Of a stretch of DNA of 64,000 bases, positions 8,360 through 16,280 are shown in pieces. The translations under genes were made by a program, and so were the position numbers. Position 1 is the first letter of the stretch, and each line of letters begins with the position of its first letter. Under the pieces are notes generated by a model that was not told where the DNA came from, made no database searches, and was given only the letters and a program-made list of their open reading frames with translations. The stretch spans positions 868,001 through 932,000 of the forward strand of contig NC_014374.1 of assembly GCF_000144915.1 (NCBI RefSeq). The letters are read 5' to 3'. This DNA comes from Acidilobus saccharovorans 345-15 (GTDB lineage: Archaea > Thermoproteota > Thermoprotei_A > Sulfolobales > Acidilobaceae).

Positions 8360-8432
8360 GCCGCCGTAGCTCAGCCGGTAGAGCGCTGCCCTGGTAAGGC
8401 AGAGGTCCCGGGTTCAAGTCCCGGCGGCGGCT
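8360..8432 (+). tRNA. tRNA-Thr (anticodon GGU)
   Basis: The cloverleaf is complete: acceptor stem GCCGCCG paired with CGGCGGC, anticodon stem CTGCC/GGCAG with loop CTGGTAA (anticodon GGT), and T arm CCGGG-TTCAAGT-CCCGG. The discriminator is U (8432). There is no intron and CCA is not encoded. A hairpin directly precedes it, and a Cys/Met enzyme gene on the other strand ends 11 bases downstream. Confidence 0.95.
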
Positions 8433-8442
8433 CTGCCATGCT

Positions 8443-9618
8443 TTAGCTTATGGCCCCCAGTGCCTTGCCAAAGTCCTCCACTAGGTCGCCCTCATCCTCC
8501 AGGCCCACTGAGACCCTTATCAGGGACTCCTCTATGCCCAGGGCCCTCCTCTCCTCTGGGCTTATGTGGCTTGAGGCGGTGAACGCCGGCAGCGTCACTA
8601 AGGTCTCGGTGCCTCCAAGGCTTGGGGCCACCCTGGCCACCCTGAGGGCCTTCACAAGCCTGAGGGCGGCCTCTGGGCCTCCCCTGAGCGTGAAGGAGAG
8701 GACGCCGCCGTACAGGGGCCTCTCAAAGAGCCCTGAGGCCACTCCATGATATGGGCTGTCAGGGAGGCCCGGGTAGTAAACGGCTGCCACCTTGCTGCAA
8801 TCATGGAGGAACTCGGCCAGCGCCATAGCTGTCCTGCTCTGCCTCTCGAACCTCAGGGACAGTGTCTTCAGGCCCCTGTAGGTAAGGTATGCCTCGAACG
8901 GCGGCTGCACAGTTCCGAGCTTCCTCCTCCACTCATAGAGGTCCTTTACCTCTGGGCCACCTGCAGCGGCGATCCCGCCTACCACGTCGTTGTGACCGGC
9001 TAAGTACTTGGTGCTGCTGTGTACTACCACTGACGCCCCCAGCCTGAGGGGCCTGACCAGCAGGGGGGTCGTGAAAGTGTTATCAACTATAAGTTTGGTA
9101 CCGGCCTCTTTGGCTGCCCTGCCTATCTCCCTTAAGTCTATCACCTTGAGCGTCGGGTTTGTCATTACCTCAAGTACGGCCACATCGTACTTCCCTCCCG
9201 CAAGCTCATTAATTACCTCTTCAGTTGAAGGGTAAACTTTAACCAAGGAGCCTCCAACGAGGTTCAGTAAGTCCTGAAGCAACTGGATTGTAACACCGTA
9301 CATCTCCTTCAACGTCAGGATTCTCGCGCCCCTTTTCAACAGGGCCAGGAGGGACGCAGCTATGGCGCCCATGCCTGAACTGAAGGCAAGAGCATCGTCA
9401 GCGCCCTCCAGCGCGGCTACGGCCTTCTCGAGGGGCCTTAGGCTTGGATTCGTCTCCCTTGAATATCTGACCACCCTGCCCTTGTCGTCTCTAACTGCAT
9501 TATCATCAGTTATGTAATCATAGGCAACACTGAGATAGATAGGAGGTACTACAGACCTGTAGGGGTCATTACCGTACTGCGACCCTAGGATCTCCGTGTC
9601 CTCGTGCAAGTCGAGCAC
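8443..9618 (-). CDS. Cys/Met metabolism PLP-dependent enzyme (cystathionine gamma-synthase/lyase type)
   Basis: A fold-type I PLP enzyme of the trans-sulfuration family, 391 aa. The PLP lysine lies in SSTKYLAGHNDVVGG. YSRETNPSLRPLEKAVAALE and FSSGMGAIAA are the usual substrate and phosphate-binding stretches, and the C-terminus carries SHISPEERRALGI and the SVGLED motif. The family includes cystathionine gamma-synthase, beta- and gamma-lyases, and methionine gamma-lyase; sequence reading cannot choose between them. GTG at 9618 sits 27 bases from a strong TATA box, so the mRNA should be leaderless. Confidence 0.9.
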   Translation of the reverse strand: MLDLHEDTEILGSQYGNDPYRSVVPPIYLSVAYDYITDDNAVRDDKGRVVRYSRETNPSLRPLEKAVAALEGADDALAFSSGMGAIAASLLALLKRGARILTLKEMYGVTIQLLQDLLNLVGGSLVKVYPSTEEVINELAGGKYDVAVLEVMTNPTLKVIDLREIGRAAKEAGTKLIVDNTFTTPLLVRPLRLGASVVVHSSTKYLAGHNDVVGGIAAAGGPEVKDLYEWRRKLGTVQPPFEAYLTYRGLKTLSLRFERQSRTAMALAEFLHDCSKVAAVYYPGLPDSPYHGVASGLFERPLYGGVLSFTLRGGPEAALRLVKALRVARVAPSLGGTETLVTLPAFTASSHISPEERRALGIEESLIRVSVGLEDEGDLVEDFGKALGAIS

Positions 9619-9640
9619 CGGGCCTTAGATATAGTCATAG

Positions 9641-9650
9641 CTTATATATG
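9641..9650 (-). promoter_or_regulatory. TATA box of the Cys/Met enzyme gene
   Basis: CATATATAAG on the minus strand, centred about 27 bases before the GTG start, in the expected position for a leaderless transcript. Confidence 0.55.
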
Positions 9651-9725
9651 CTGCTAAGTAAGGCCCAGTTAAAACATAGTAATGTGGCTAAGATTTCCAG
9701 TCAAAACTATAAGAAAGTGATAATT

Positions 9726-10073
9726 TTAGTGCCTGGCGGCGCGGACCCTCGAATACCTAGTAGTTACCAGCAGATACCTTAGATGCTCGTAGGCGTCCTT
9801 GGTGTTGGGGGACGCGTACACCACTAAGCTCTCAATGCTGCTGCTCTCAACCATTTCATAGGCCTTTTCAACGTCTCCTTTGGCCAGGTACATAGCTATT
9901 TCCCTAGCGCTCTCCCCAAGAGACTTAAGGGCCTCAGCTACGTCCCTGAGCCCCTCCCGGTAGGCTAGGTTGGCCTCCCTTATGGCCTGCCTCGCCAGCT
10001 CTATGGAGACGCTAACCGCCTCGTCTGGGAGAGCGCTGGGCATAGCTCTCACTAGATCTCTAGTGACTACCAA
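9726..10073 (-). CDS. Small helical protein of unknown function
   Basis: A 115-aa, charged and largely alpha-helical protein with no Cys, signal peptide or membrane helix. I do not recognise a family; the heptad-like stretch around residues 20-70 suggests a helical bundle. The nominal start is TTG at 10073; the first ATG is at codon 11 (MPSALPDEAV). It is transcribed away from the zinc-ribbon gene behind it, with an A/T-rich gap between the two. Confidence 0.6.
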   Translation of the reverse strand: MVVTRDLVRAMPSALPDEAVSVSIELARQAIREANLAYREGLRDVAEALKSLGESAREIAMYLAKGDVEKAYEMVESSSIESLVVYASPNTKDAYEHLRYLLVTTRYSRVRAARH

Positions 10074-10129
10074 AATTAAAAAGATTTATTGTAAAGCTTA
10101 TGATCAATACATTATGTCTGGGCCAACCA

Positions 10130-10540
10130 TTACATGCCCTTTCCTTTGGGAACAGTGTAAGGCTTGCCGCCCTGGGCGAGCGGGTAGAAGTACCTGAACT
10201 TAAGGCCGCACCTGGGGCACTGGAGGCTCCTGCCCAAGTACTTGCCAAAATACCATGGAGGGCGGAGGAGCTTGAAGTCCCTGACCTTGCCCTTGAAACC
10301 GCAGCCCGGGCAGGTGAGCTCCGAGTCCCAGCCTAACATGGCGTCGCTGAGCAGCTTGACCGCGTCCGCGAGAGACTTAACGTCGCTGAGCAGGCTCGCC
10401 AGGTCGCCCCTGCCTATGTAGTCAAGCCATGCCCTTATGTGGCCCTGGGCCAGGTGATACTCCACGGCCTTGGGGTCAACTTCCGAGAGCCTCTTCATCT
10501 CCGTCAGGAGCTCCTCCTCATCCTTGGCAACCCCTATCAC
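10130..10540 (-). CDS. Zinc-ribbon protein with a DUF5752-like N-terminus
   Basis: From GTG 10540 the protein is 136 aa. The N-terminal half (VEYHLAQGHIRAWLDYIG) resembles a small family that I remember as DUF5752, though I am not certain of the number. The C-terminal half has two knuckles, CPGC and CPRC, about 27 residues apart, typical of a zinc ribbon. The frame stays open 17 codons further upstream (to 10591) and encodes EPFYFKSFDRV, which looks like the missing start of the domain, but that stretch has no ATG, GTG or TTG. The true start is therefore unresolved. Function unknown. Confidence 0.65.
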   Translation of the reverse strand: MIGVAKDEEELLTEMKRLSEVDPKAVEYHLAQGHIRAWLDYIGRGDLASLLSDVKSLADAVKLLSDAMLGWDSELTCPGCGFKGKVRDFKLLRPPWYFGKYLGRSLQCPRCGLKFRYFYPLAQGGKPYTVPKGKGM

Positions 10541-10630
10541 CCTGTCAAAGCTCTTGAAGTAAAACGGCTCCTTAGACGTGGCGGCTCCCGGTTATTTAGT
10601 ACAACAGCTTCTACTTATCCTTACCTGTGG

Positions 10631-11215
10631 CTAGCCCTTTTCCTTGCCCAACAAAGCCCCTGAGAAGCCTGCGGCCCAGAGCAGGTTGGGGTACACTATG
10701 AGCCTCTCCATCCCGCCCCACCCAAGGCCCAGGTATATCCCGTTCACGTAAAGCGCCAGGGCCATAAGGCCTATGGTGCCCAGGGCCCCCCACAGGGGAG
10801 TCCTAAGCCCCCTGTAGAGCGACGCTGGGTATGAGGCCAGGGAGGAGGCCAGGAAAGTCACGAGGGAGAAGATTATGTGAAGCCCGTGCGGGGACCCCTC
10901 TGGGAAGAGGCCAACGCCCGCAGCTCCAACGCCTGAGGCCATCACCAGGGCTCCAAGTGCCCTGCCGGTCGCGTCCCTCCCAGAGCGATATAGCAGCGCG
11001 CCGCCAGCTATTAGCAGAATGCCCAGTAGCATTATTGAGGTGTTGAAAACGGCTGCGTGAGGCGTAGAGGGCTCCAGCCTCAGGTTCCCCAGGTCGCTTA
11101 TGTAGTTCCTCGAAACGCTATACCCTGGGTATATGGCCTCGGCTATTAACATAAAGAGCACGAACTGGGCAACTCCAACAAAGATGATGTATCCGGCCAA
11201 GCGGTTCCCACTCAA
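10631..11215 (-). CDS. DUF998-type integral membrane protein
   Basis: A 194-aa protein with about six transmembrane helices. Hydrophobic helix 1 is followed by the loop YSVSRNYISDLGN, and LFPEGSPHGLH lies between helices 3 and 4; both are characteristic of DUF998 membrane proteins, whose function is unknown. The start is TTG at 11215. It stands alone on the minus strand, back to back with an MFS transporter gene. Confidence 0.7.
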   Translation of the reverse strand: MSGNRLAGYIIFVGVAQFVLFMLIAEAIYPGYSVSRNYISDLGNLRLEPSTPHAAVFNTSIMLLGILLIAGGALLYRSGRDATGRALGALVMASGVGAAGVGLFPEGSPHGLHIIFSLVTFLASSLASYPASLYRGLRTPLWGALGTIGLMALALYVNGIYLGLGWGGMERLIVYPNLLWAAGFSGALLGKEKG

Positions 11216-11395
11216 GCGGGATCCCAGATAGCCCGCCAGTGGAAGACAATAAGCGTAGTTGTCGCCGCCGTAACTTTCTGCATAAAGGCCCTAAGCTTAT
11301 AAACCCATCAAAGTTGACGTTAGCCGAAAGGGCGCAAGGGCACGAACAAGCTGAGGCAGGAAGTTACCCTGCTGCTGACGAGGCTGGTTTACTCG

Positions 11396-12472
11396 ATGCA
11401 GTGGTACGTCCTAGCGCCAGCCATGCTCCAGATACTGTCGGAGTACGGTGCCCCTAGCTGGCTCTCTGGCGTGCTGCCGCTGGTCTTCATAGCAGGGGCC
11501 GCGTCCACGCAGCTGGTCAGCGTAGCCCTCTCCGCCAGGATAGGGGCGAGGAACACGTTTGTCATCGGCCTTGCAATACTATCGCTCTCGGACATCATGA
11601 TATACTTTGCCAGCAGCGCCTGGGAGGCTGTGATGCTCAGGTTCATAGCGGGGCTCGGCACCGGCCTCTTCTTCGCCCCGGCTGGCTTCGTGCTCGTTAA
11701 CATAAGCGACTCCTCGTCAGCAAGCCTCATGGGACTTTACAACGCCACCTTCAACTTGGGGGGCCTCGCGGCCCTGGCCTGGGGGGTTGTGGACGGCCTC
11801 CTGGGGTGGAGGCTCGGAACACTTGTGGCAGGGCTCCTTGGCATAGTTATGGACGTCGCCAGCGCCACGGTGATAAAGTTCAACGGCAGGCCTGCAGGTG
11901 CGGGCCCCAGGGCAAGGAGCTCGTGGACTGACCTCCTGATAGTTGGCGCGGCCGGGGCTGGCTCCTTCGGAACCTCCTACGCCTTCGGCTTCCTCCTGCC
12001 CTCTATGGCTCAGCTCTCGTTCGGCGCCTCCCCCTTCGGCTCTGGGTCCCTGACGCTGCTCATGTTCGCCGGGGCCGCCCTTGGGGGCTTCCTGGCGGTG
12101 TGGGTGCCCGCCAGCTGGGCCAGGAGCAGGCGGCTGGTGTCCATACTCCTGGCAGTGTCATCCATAAGTTACCTTATGATCTACAGCAGGTCATTTGTGT
12201 TCTTCCTGGCGGCATCCTTTATTAACGGCTTCCTGGTCGACCTGGCCTTCAGCATTTACTACGCGTACGCTGTGGAGAGGTACGGCAGAGACCAGAGCGC
12301 CCTGTCCCTAGCTTTCATTAATATGGCTAACATGGCCGTCAGCCTCTGGATATTTCCCCTGGCTGGGTACGCGCTGCCCAGGGGGCTCCTGGCGGAGGCT
12401 CTTGTCCTAACAGCCACCAATGTAATGACAGTGCCTTTGCTTTACGCTACCAGGGGGCGATCAGGCAATTAG
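11396..12472 (+). CDS. MFS transporter
   Basis: About eleven hydrophobic segments in 358 aa. The first is truncated if ATG 11396 is used (MQWYVLAPAMLQIL). The frame is open back to 11324 and adds NKLRQEVTLLLTRLVYS, which would complete helix 1, but no ATG, GTG or TTG occurs there. A TATA box (CTTATAAAC, about 11297-11304) predicts transcription from about 11326, consistent with an earlier start. The substrate is unknown. Confidence 0.75.
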   Translation: MQWYVLAPAMLQILSEYGAPSWLSGVLPLVFIAGAASTQLVSVALSARIGARNTFVIGLAILSLSDIMIYFASSAWEAVMLRFIAGLGTGLFFAPAGFVLVNISDSSSASLMGLYNATFNLGGLAALAWGVVDGLLGWRLGTLVAGLLGIVMDVASATVIKFNGRPAGAGPRARSSWTDLLIVGAAGAGSFGTSYAFGFLLPSMAQLSFGASPFGSGSLTLLMFAGAALGGFLAVWVPASWARSRRLVSILLAVSSISYLMIYSRSFVFFLAASFINGFLVDLAFSIYYAYAVERYGRDQSALSLAFINMANMAVSLWIFPLAGYALPRGLLAEALVLTATNVMTVPLLYATRGRSGN

Positions 12473-12553
12473 CCATCGCCATCACAGAATAATATAACGT
12501 GACGCATAGAATGTAGAAGGACAGGATATTATGAACTACAAATATAGAATAAA

Positions 12554-12563
12554 GATATATAAA
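12554..12563 (+). promoter_or_regulatory. TATA box of the ABC exporter operon
   Basis: GATATATAAA, about 29 bases before GTG 12587, in a locally A/T-rich gap of 114 bases after the MFS gene. It should drive a leaderless mRNA for both ABC genes. Confidence 0.55.
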
Positions 12564-12586
12564 GCTCTTAGATAATCCAAGCCCAG

Positions 12587-13582
12587 GTGACCCACACGTC
12601 AGACGTGAGCATACAGGCCATAAACCTCACCAAAAGGTACGGCAACCTCCTGGCAGTTGACCACATAAACTTCAAAGTTATGAGGGGCGAGATTTACTCG
12701 CTGCTAGGGCCTAATGGGGCAGGCAAGACGACCACTATCTCTATGTTAGCAACGCTCAGGATGCCCTCCGAGGGCGACGCCCTCGTTGAGGGCTACAGCA
12801 TAGTGAAGGACAGGGTCAAGGTCAGGAGAGTCATAGGTGTGGTGCCCCAGGACCTCACTGCAGATGACGAGCTAACAGGCTTCGACAACGTGTTACTCAT
12901 GGCGAGGCTTCACGGCTTCAGTGGCAAGGAAGCTGAGGAAAGGGCCTGGGAGGCCATAAAGTTCATGGAGCTTGAGGACGCGGCCAAGAGGAGGGTTATG
13001 TACTACAGCGGCGGCATGAGGAGGCGGCTTGAGATAGCCATGAGCATAGTTCATAACCCCAAGGTAGTGTTCCTTGACGAGCCCACGGTTGGGCTTGACG
13101 TTCAGAGCAGAAGGCACATATGGGACCTCGTGAGGGCCCTGAAGAAGGAGGGCGTCACGGTCATACTGACTACCCACTACATGGAGGAGGCCGAGGAGCT
13201 TTCCGACAGGGTGGCGATTATAGATCATGGGCACATAGTGGCCGAGGGCACCCCCGAGGAGCTGAAGGCCAAGGTCAAGGGCGACAGGATCTACATAAAG
13301 TTCTCAGGCGACGCCGAGGCTGAGAAGGCCGTGAGGGAGCTCTCCCGCATCTTCGGCGATGTGAAGCTGTTGGAGGGCTACGTCGTAATAAAAGTGGAGT
13401 CCTCCACTGAGGCCATGCCGCAGCTCATAAAGGAGCTGTCGCAGTTTAACGTGCTTGAGCTCAGGGTGGTGAGGCCCAACCTGGAGGAGGTCTTCCTGGA
13501 GCTCACAGGTCATGGGCTTAGGGACGAGGAGTCCTTTGACGCGTTTAAGTTCAGGAGGCTCATGAGGGCGGTGAGATCATGA
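12587..13582 (+). CDS. ABC transporter ATP-binding protein (DrrA type)
   Basis: A 331-aa nucleotide-binding subunit. Walker A GPNGAGKTTT lies near residue 42, the Q-loop in VVPQDLT, the signature YYSGGMRRRLEIA near 143, Walker B VVFLDEPTVGLD near 163 and the H-loop LTTHYMEEAEEL near 195. The C-terminal extension of about 100 residues is the regulatory tail usual in DrrA-like exporters. It overlaps the following permease gene by 4 bases (ATGA), so the two are made together as an exporter, perhaps for a drug, lipid or polysaccharide. The GTG start fits the TATA spacing. Confidence 0.92.
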   Translation: MTHTSDVSIQAINLTKRYGNLLAVDHINFKVMRGEIYSLLGPNGAGKTTTISMLATLRMPSEGDALVEGYSIVKDRVKVRRVIGVVPQDLTADDELTGFDNVLLMARLHGFSGKEAEERAWEAIKFMELEDAAKRRVMYYSGGMRRRLEIAMSIVHNPKVVFLDEPTVGLDVQSRRHIWDLVRALKKEGVTVILTTHYMEEAEELSDRVAIIDHGHIVAEGTPEELKAKVKGDRIYIKFSGDAEAEKAVRELSRIFGDVKLLEGYVVIKVESSTEAMPQLIKELSQFNVLELRVVRPNLEEVFLELTGHGLRDEESFDAFKFRRLMRAVRS

Positions 13583-14409
13583 TAAGGGAAACCTACGTGC
13601 TGGTGGAAAGGGAGCTCAAGAAGTGGGTGGGAAGGAGGGGCACCTTCTTCATATCGCTGATAACCCCCATCGCGTGGCTGGCCCTCTTCGGGAAGAGCCT
13701 CAACTTCGTCAACATGTTCTCCTCAGCGGGCCTGCAGGGCGCCAACCCTGTCATCGTTAAGCAGTATGTAGACCAGACGCTGCTCAGGCTCTTCGGGACC
13801 ACCAACTACTTCGCCTACCTGGCCACCGGCATGTTTGTGGTCTTCGCCTTCTTCCAGAGCGTCTTCGGCGGCGTGAACATAGTGTTTGAGAAGAGGCTCG
13901 GAAGCATGAACAGGCTAAGGATGACCCCGGCCCCCAGGTCCAGCATATTCCTGGCCAAGATGGCAGCCACGCTCGTAAGGACCTTCTTCTATGAGACCAT
14001 ACTCCTTGTTATAGCCGTGGCGCTGGGCTTCAGCGTCGACTGGAACGCCATCAACTTTATTGAGGCCGGCGCTGCGATAGCCCTACTGGCGGCCGGCTTC
14101 ATAAGCATATTTGAGGCCATAGGCTTTGCTGTCGACAACCAGGAGATAATGTTCTCCATAGTTAACCTCATAAACCTGCCCCTCATGTTCGCGTCGCCGG
14201 CCCTCTTCCCCCTCCAGCAGATGCCGTGGTGGCTTAGGGACATAGCAAGGTTCAACCCGCTCACGTATGCCGTTGACATAGTTAGGTATAACCTGCTTGG
14301 AGTTCACAGCTTCAACATACTTGAAGACTGGGCGATACTTATAGCAATAACCGCCGTCTTCGTGACTGCAGGTCTTCTGGCCAGCCTGAGGGTGCTTGAG
14401 AACTACTGA
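13579..14409 (+). CDS. ABC-2 type permease
   Basis: A 276-aa membrane subunit with six predicted helices. The N-terminal VERELKKWVGRRGTFFISL and the C-terminal LFPLQQMPWWLRDIARFNPL motif are typical of ABC-2 permeases (DrrB type). It is the partner of the upstream ATP-binding protein, with overlapping stop and start codons. Confidence 0.88.
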   Translation: MIRETYVLVERELKKWVGRRGTFFISLITPIAWLALFGKSLNFVNMFSSAGLQGANPVIVKQYVDQTLLRLFGTTNYFAYLATGMFVVFAFFQSVFGGVNIVFEKRLGSMNRLRMTPAPRSSIFLAKMAATLVRTFFYETILLVIAVALGFSVDWNAINFIEAGAAIALLAAGFISIFEAIGFAVDNQEIMFSIVNLINLPLMFASPALFPLQQMPWWLRDIARFNPLTYAVDIVRYNLLGVHSFNILEDWAILIAITAVFVTAGLLASLRVLENY

Positions 14410-14416
14410 AATATAA

Positions 14417-14435
14417 TAAATAAGGTGTTTATTTA
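14417..14435. terminator. A/T-rich hairpin between convergent genes
   Basis: TAAATAA-GGTGT-TTATTTA is a 7-bp stem with a 5-base loop in the 63-base gap between the ends of the ABC permease and citrate synthase genes. It is a possible termination or end-protection element. Archaeal termination usually needs only T-rich tracts, so the assignment is weak. Confidence 0.3.
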
Positions 14436-14472
14436 ATTCAAAAAAGTGAGGTTAGCGCGGCCAAGTTGCTTA

Positions 14473-15690
14473 TTACTTCCTCTCGCTTATGGGAGCGTAC
14501 TTGAGGCCGGTGGGGCCCACGTACTTCTCGTCGGGCCTTATTAACCTGTTGTTAAGGAACTGCTCTATGTAGTGAGCAGTCCAGCCTACTATCCTGCCCA
14601 TGGCAAATATTGGCGTGTACATCGGTATTGGAATGCCGAGCTGGTAGTAAAGCACGCCAGTGTAGAGGTCTATGTTGGCAGGCAGGTTCTTCTCCTTCTT
14701 CATTACATCCTCGGCCTTGGCGAGCACCTTAACCCACATGTCACCGTTGGGCAGCTGCGCCACGAACTTCCTGGCCACGTCGGTCCTCGGGTCGTGCACC
14801 TTGTAGACCCTGTGGCCAAAGCCCATTATGAGCTCCTTCCTGGCCAGCCTGTCCTTTATGTACTGCTCTATGTAGTCCTCCAGCGGTATTCCCTTTGCCT
14901 GGGCCTGCGCCTGGGCCTCGAGCAGCATCTTCATGGCCTGCTCGTTGGCCCCTCCGTGCAGCGGCCCCTTGAGCGAGGCGACGCCGGCTGCTGCAGCGCT
15001 GTAAATGTCCGTCAGCGTGCTGGCGGCCACCCTTACCGTGAAGGTGCTGGCGTTGAAGCCGTGATCCATGTAGAGGACTAGCGTGGCCTCAAAGGCCCTC
15101 GCCTCAACGTCGCTCGGCATCCTGCCCAGGATCATCCTCAGGGCGTCCTTGGCGTGAGGCAGGCTTGGGTCAGGCCTGTAGAGGACGCCGTCCCTCGGCA
15201 GGTGCCACGCGGCGGCAAATATGAACGGGGTTAACGCTATGAGCCTCATTGCGTGCTCCTCTAGGAACTCGAAGGAGGCCTTCTGGGGCCACTCTGGCGC
15301 GTAGAACTGGCCCAGCAGGTTGTAAGCGTACTGGGCATAGTACATCGGGTGAGTGGCGGGAACCAGCTTCAGCGCGTCTATTAGCTTCTCGGGTATCTCC
15401 GCCCTGTAGCTGTCAAGCTTCTTCCTGTACTCGTCGTACTCCTTCTGGTTGGGCAGGTGTCCATAGTGTATGAGGTAAGCGGCCTCGTAAAAGTCGGCGT
15501 TCGCACCTATGTCATCTATTGTGTAGCCGCGATATATGGTAGCCTTGCCCGTGGGGTCAACGCCACTTATGTTAGTGGTGTCAACTATCACGTTGTCAAG
15601 GCCTTTTGGAACCACGATCCTTCTGCCAAGCGGGCCCTCTTCGTACTGGCACTCCACCTGCTTAGACAAACTGGACCTACCTCCGTCCAC
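14473..15690 (-). CDS. gltA: Citrate synthase
   Basis: Condenses acetyl-CoA and oxaloacetate to citrate. Active-site stretches are GPLHGGANEQ (His near 250) and GFGHRVYKVHDPRTD (His near 290), and the N-terminal TIYRGYTIDDIGANADFYE is family-typical. Length 405 aa is slightly longer than many archaeal forms because of an N-terminal extension before GLDNVIVDTT. Start is GTG 15690, with a weak TATA-like TCTTATTG about 24 bases upstream. 2-methylcitrate synthase activity cannot be excluded by reading alone. Confidence 0.95.
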   Translation of the reverse strand: MDGGRSSLSKQVECQYEEGPLGRRIVVPKGLDNVIVDTTNISGVDPTGKATIYRGYTIDDIGANADFYEAAYLIHYGHLPNQKEYDEYRKKLDSYRAEIPEKLIDALKLVPATHPMYYAQYAYNLLGQFYAPEWPQKASFEFLEEHAMRLIALTPFIFAAAWHLPRDGVLYRPDPSLPHAKDALRMILGRMPSDVEARAFEATLVLYMDHGFNASTFTVRVAASTLTDIYSAAAAGVASLKGPLHGGANEQAMKMLLEAQAQAQAKGIPLEDYIEQYIKDRLARKELIMGFGHRVYKVHDPRTDVARKFVAQLPNGDMWVKVLAKAEDVMKKEKNLPANIDLYTGVLYYQLGIPIPMYTPIFAMGRIVGWTAHYIEQFLNNRLIRPDEKYVGPTGLKYAPISERK

Positions 15691-15721
15691 GCTAAACTGT
15701 AGGCGAGGCTCAATAAGAGAG

Positions 15722-16204
15722 TTAGAGGTCAGTCGTATCTAACTTACTAAGGCTTGGAGAGTTAGAGTCCAGCCTGAGGTATGTTGAGAGGTCCTTATGC
15801 TTTCTCTCCAGCATCTCCTCCACGTCCCTGAGCCTCATGCCGCTCGCCGGGTCATCAACTGCGAAGCTGGAGCCGGTGGGCCTCAGGGACTCGACAGCGT
15901 GGAACCTCCACTCGCCTCCCCTGGCCCTGAACGCTATCAGTGCCAGTCCCCCCGCCCTTCTTGCGAACTCAGCCAGGCCTACCACCTGCTCGGCCTCTAT
16001 GTAGAGAGGGCCAGAGCCCGACCTTGACTTAACTTCTATGACGAGGACCTTACCGTCCCTGACGGCCACCAGGTCAGGCTGAAACCTCCTCTTAGCCCCT
16101 CCCCCGCTGGCTGGCCCCCTGACCACAGCGAACCCTCTCTCCCACAGGATGTCAGCGAGCTCATTCTCAGCCCTCGTGCCCTTTGCCTTGGGGTTCCTAA
16201 TCAT
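15722..16204 (-). CDS. hjc: Holliday junction resolvase Hjc
   Basis: A 160-aa archaeal resolvase that cuts four-way DNA junctions. The nuclease-fold residues appear as GTRAENELADIL (Glu), QPDLVAVRDG (Asp) and VIEVKSR (Glu and Lys), followed by a QVVGLAEFARRAGG helix. It has a C-terminal tail of about 40 residues beyond the usual domain. It overlaps nothing and faces away from an MFS gene. Hel308 and MCM lie at the far end of this window. Confidence 0.9.
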   Translation of the reverse strand: MIRNPKAKGTRAENELADILWERGFAVVRGPASGGGAKRRFQPDLVAVRDGKVLVIEVKSRSGSGPLYIEAEQVVGLAEFARRAGGLALIAFRARGGEWRFHAVESLRPTGSSFAVDDPASGMRLRDVEEMLERKHKDLSTYLRLDSNSPSLSKLDTTDL

Positions 16205-16280
16205 CCACGCCTCAACATCTATATAGTTCTACACGATTATTAATTCTTATGTCCTGGGCCTCCAGGCGCGGGGAAGGGCT

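Noticed and set aside
15722-16204. Restriction endonuclease-like or generic nuclease gene
   Set aside because: The order of Glu, PDLVA and EVKSR motifs and the size match Hjc, and no methylase gene is adjacent.
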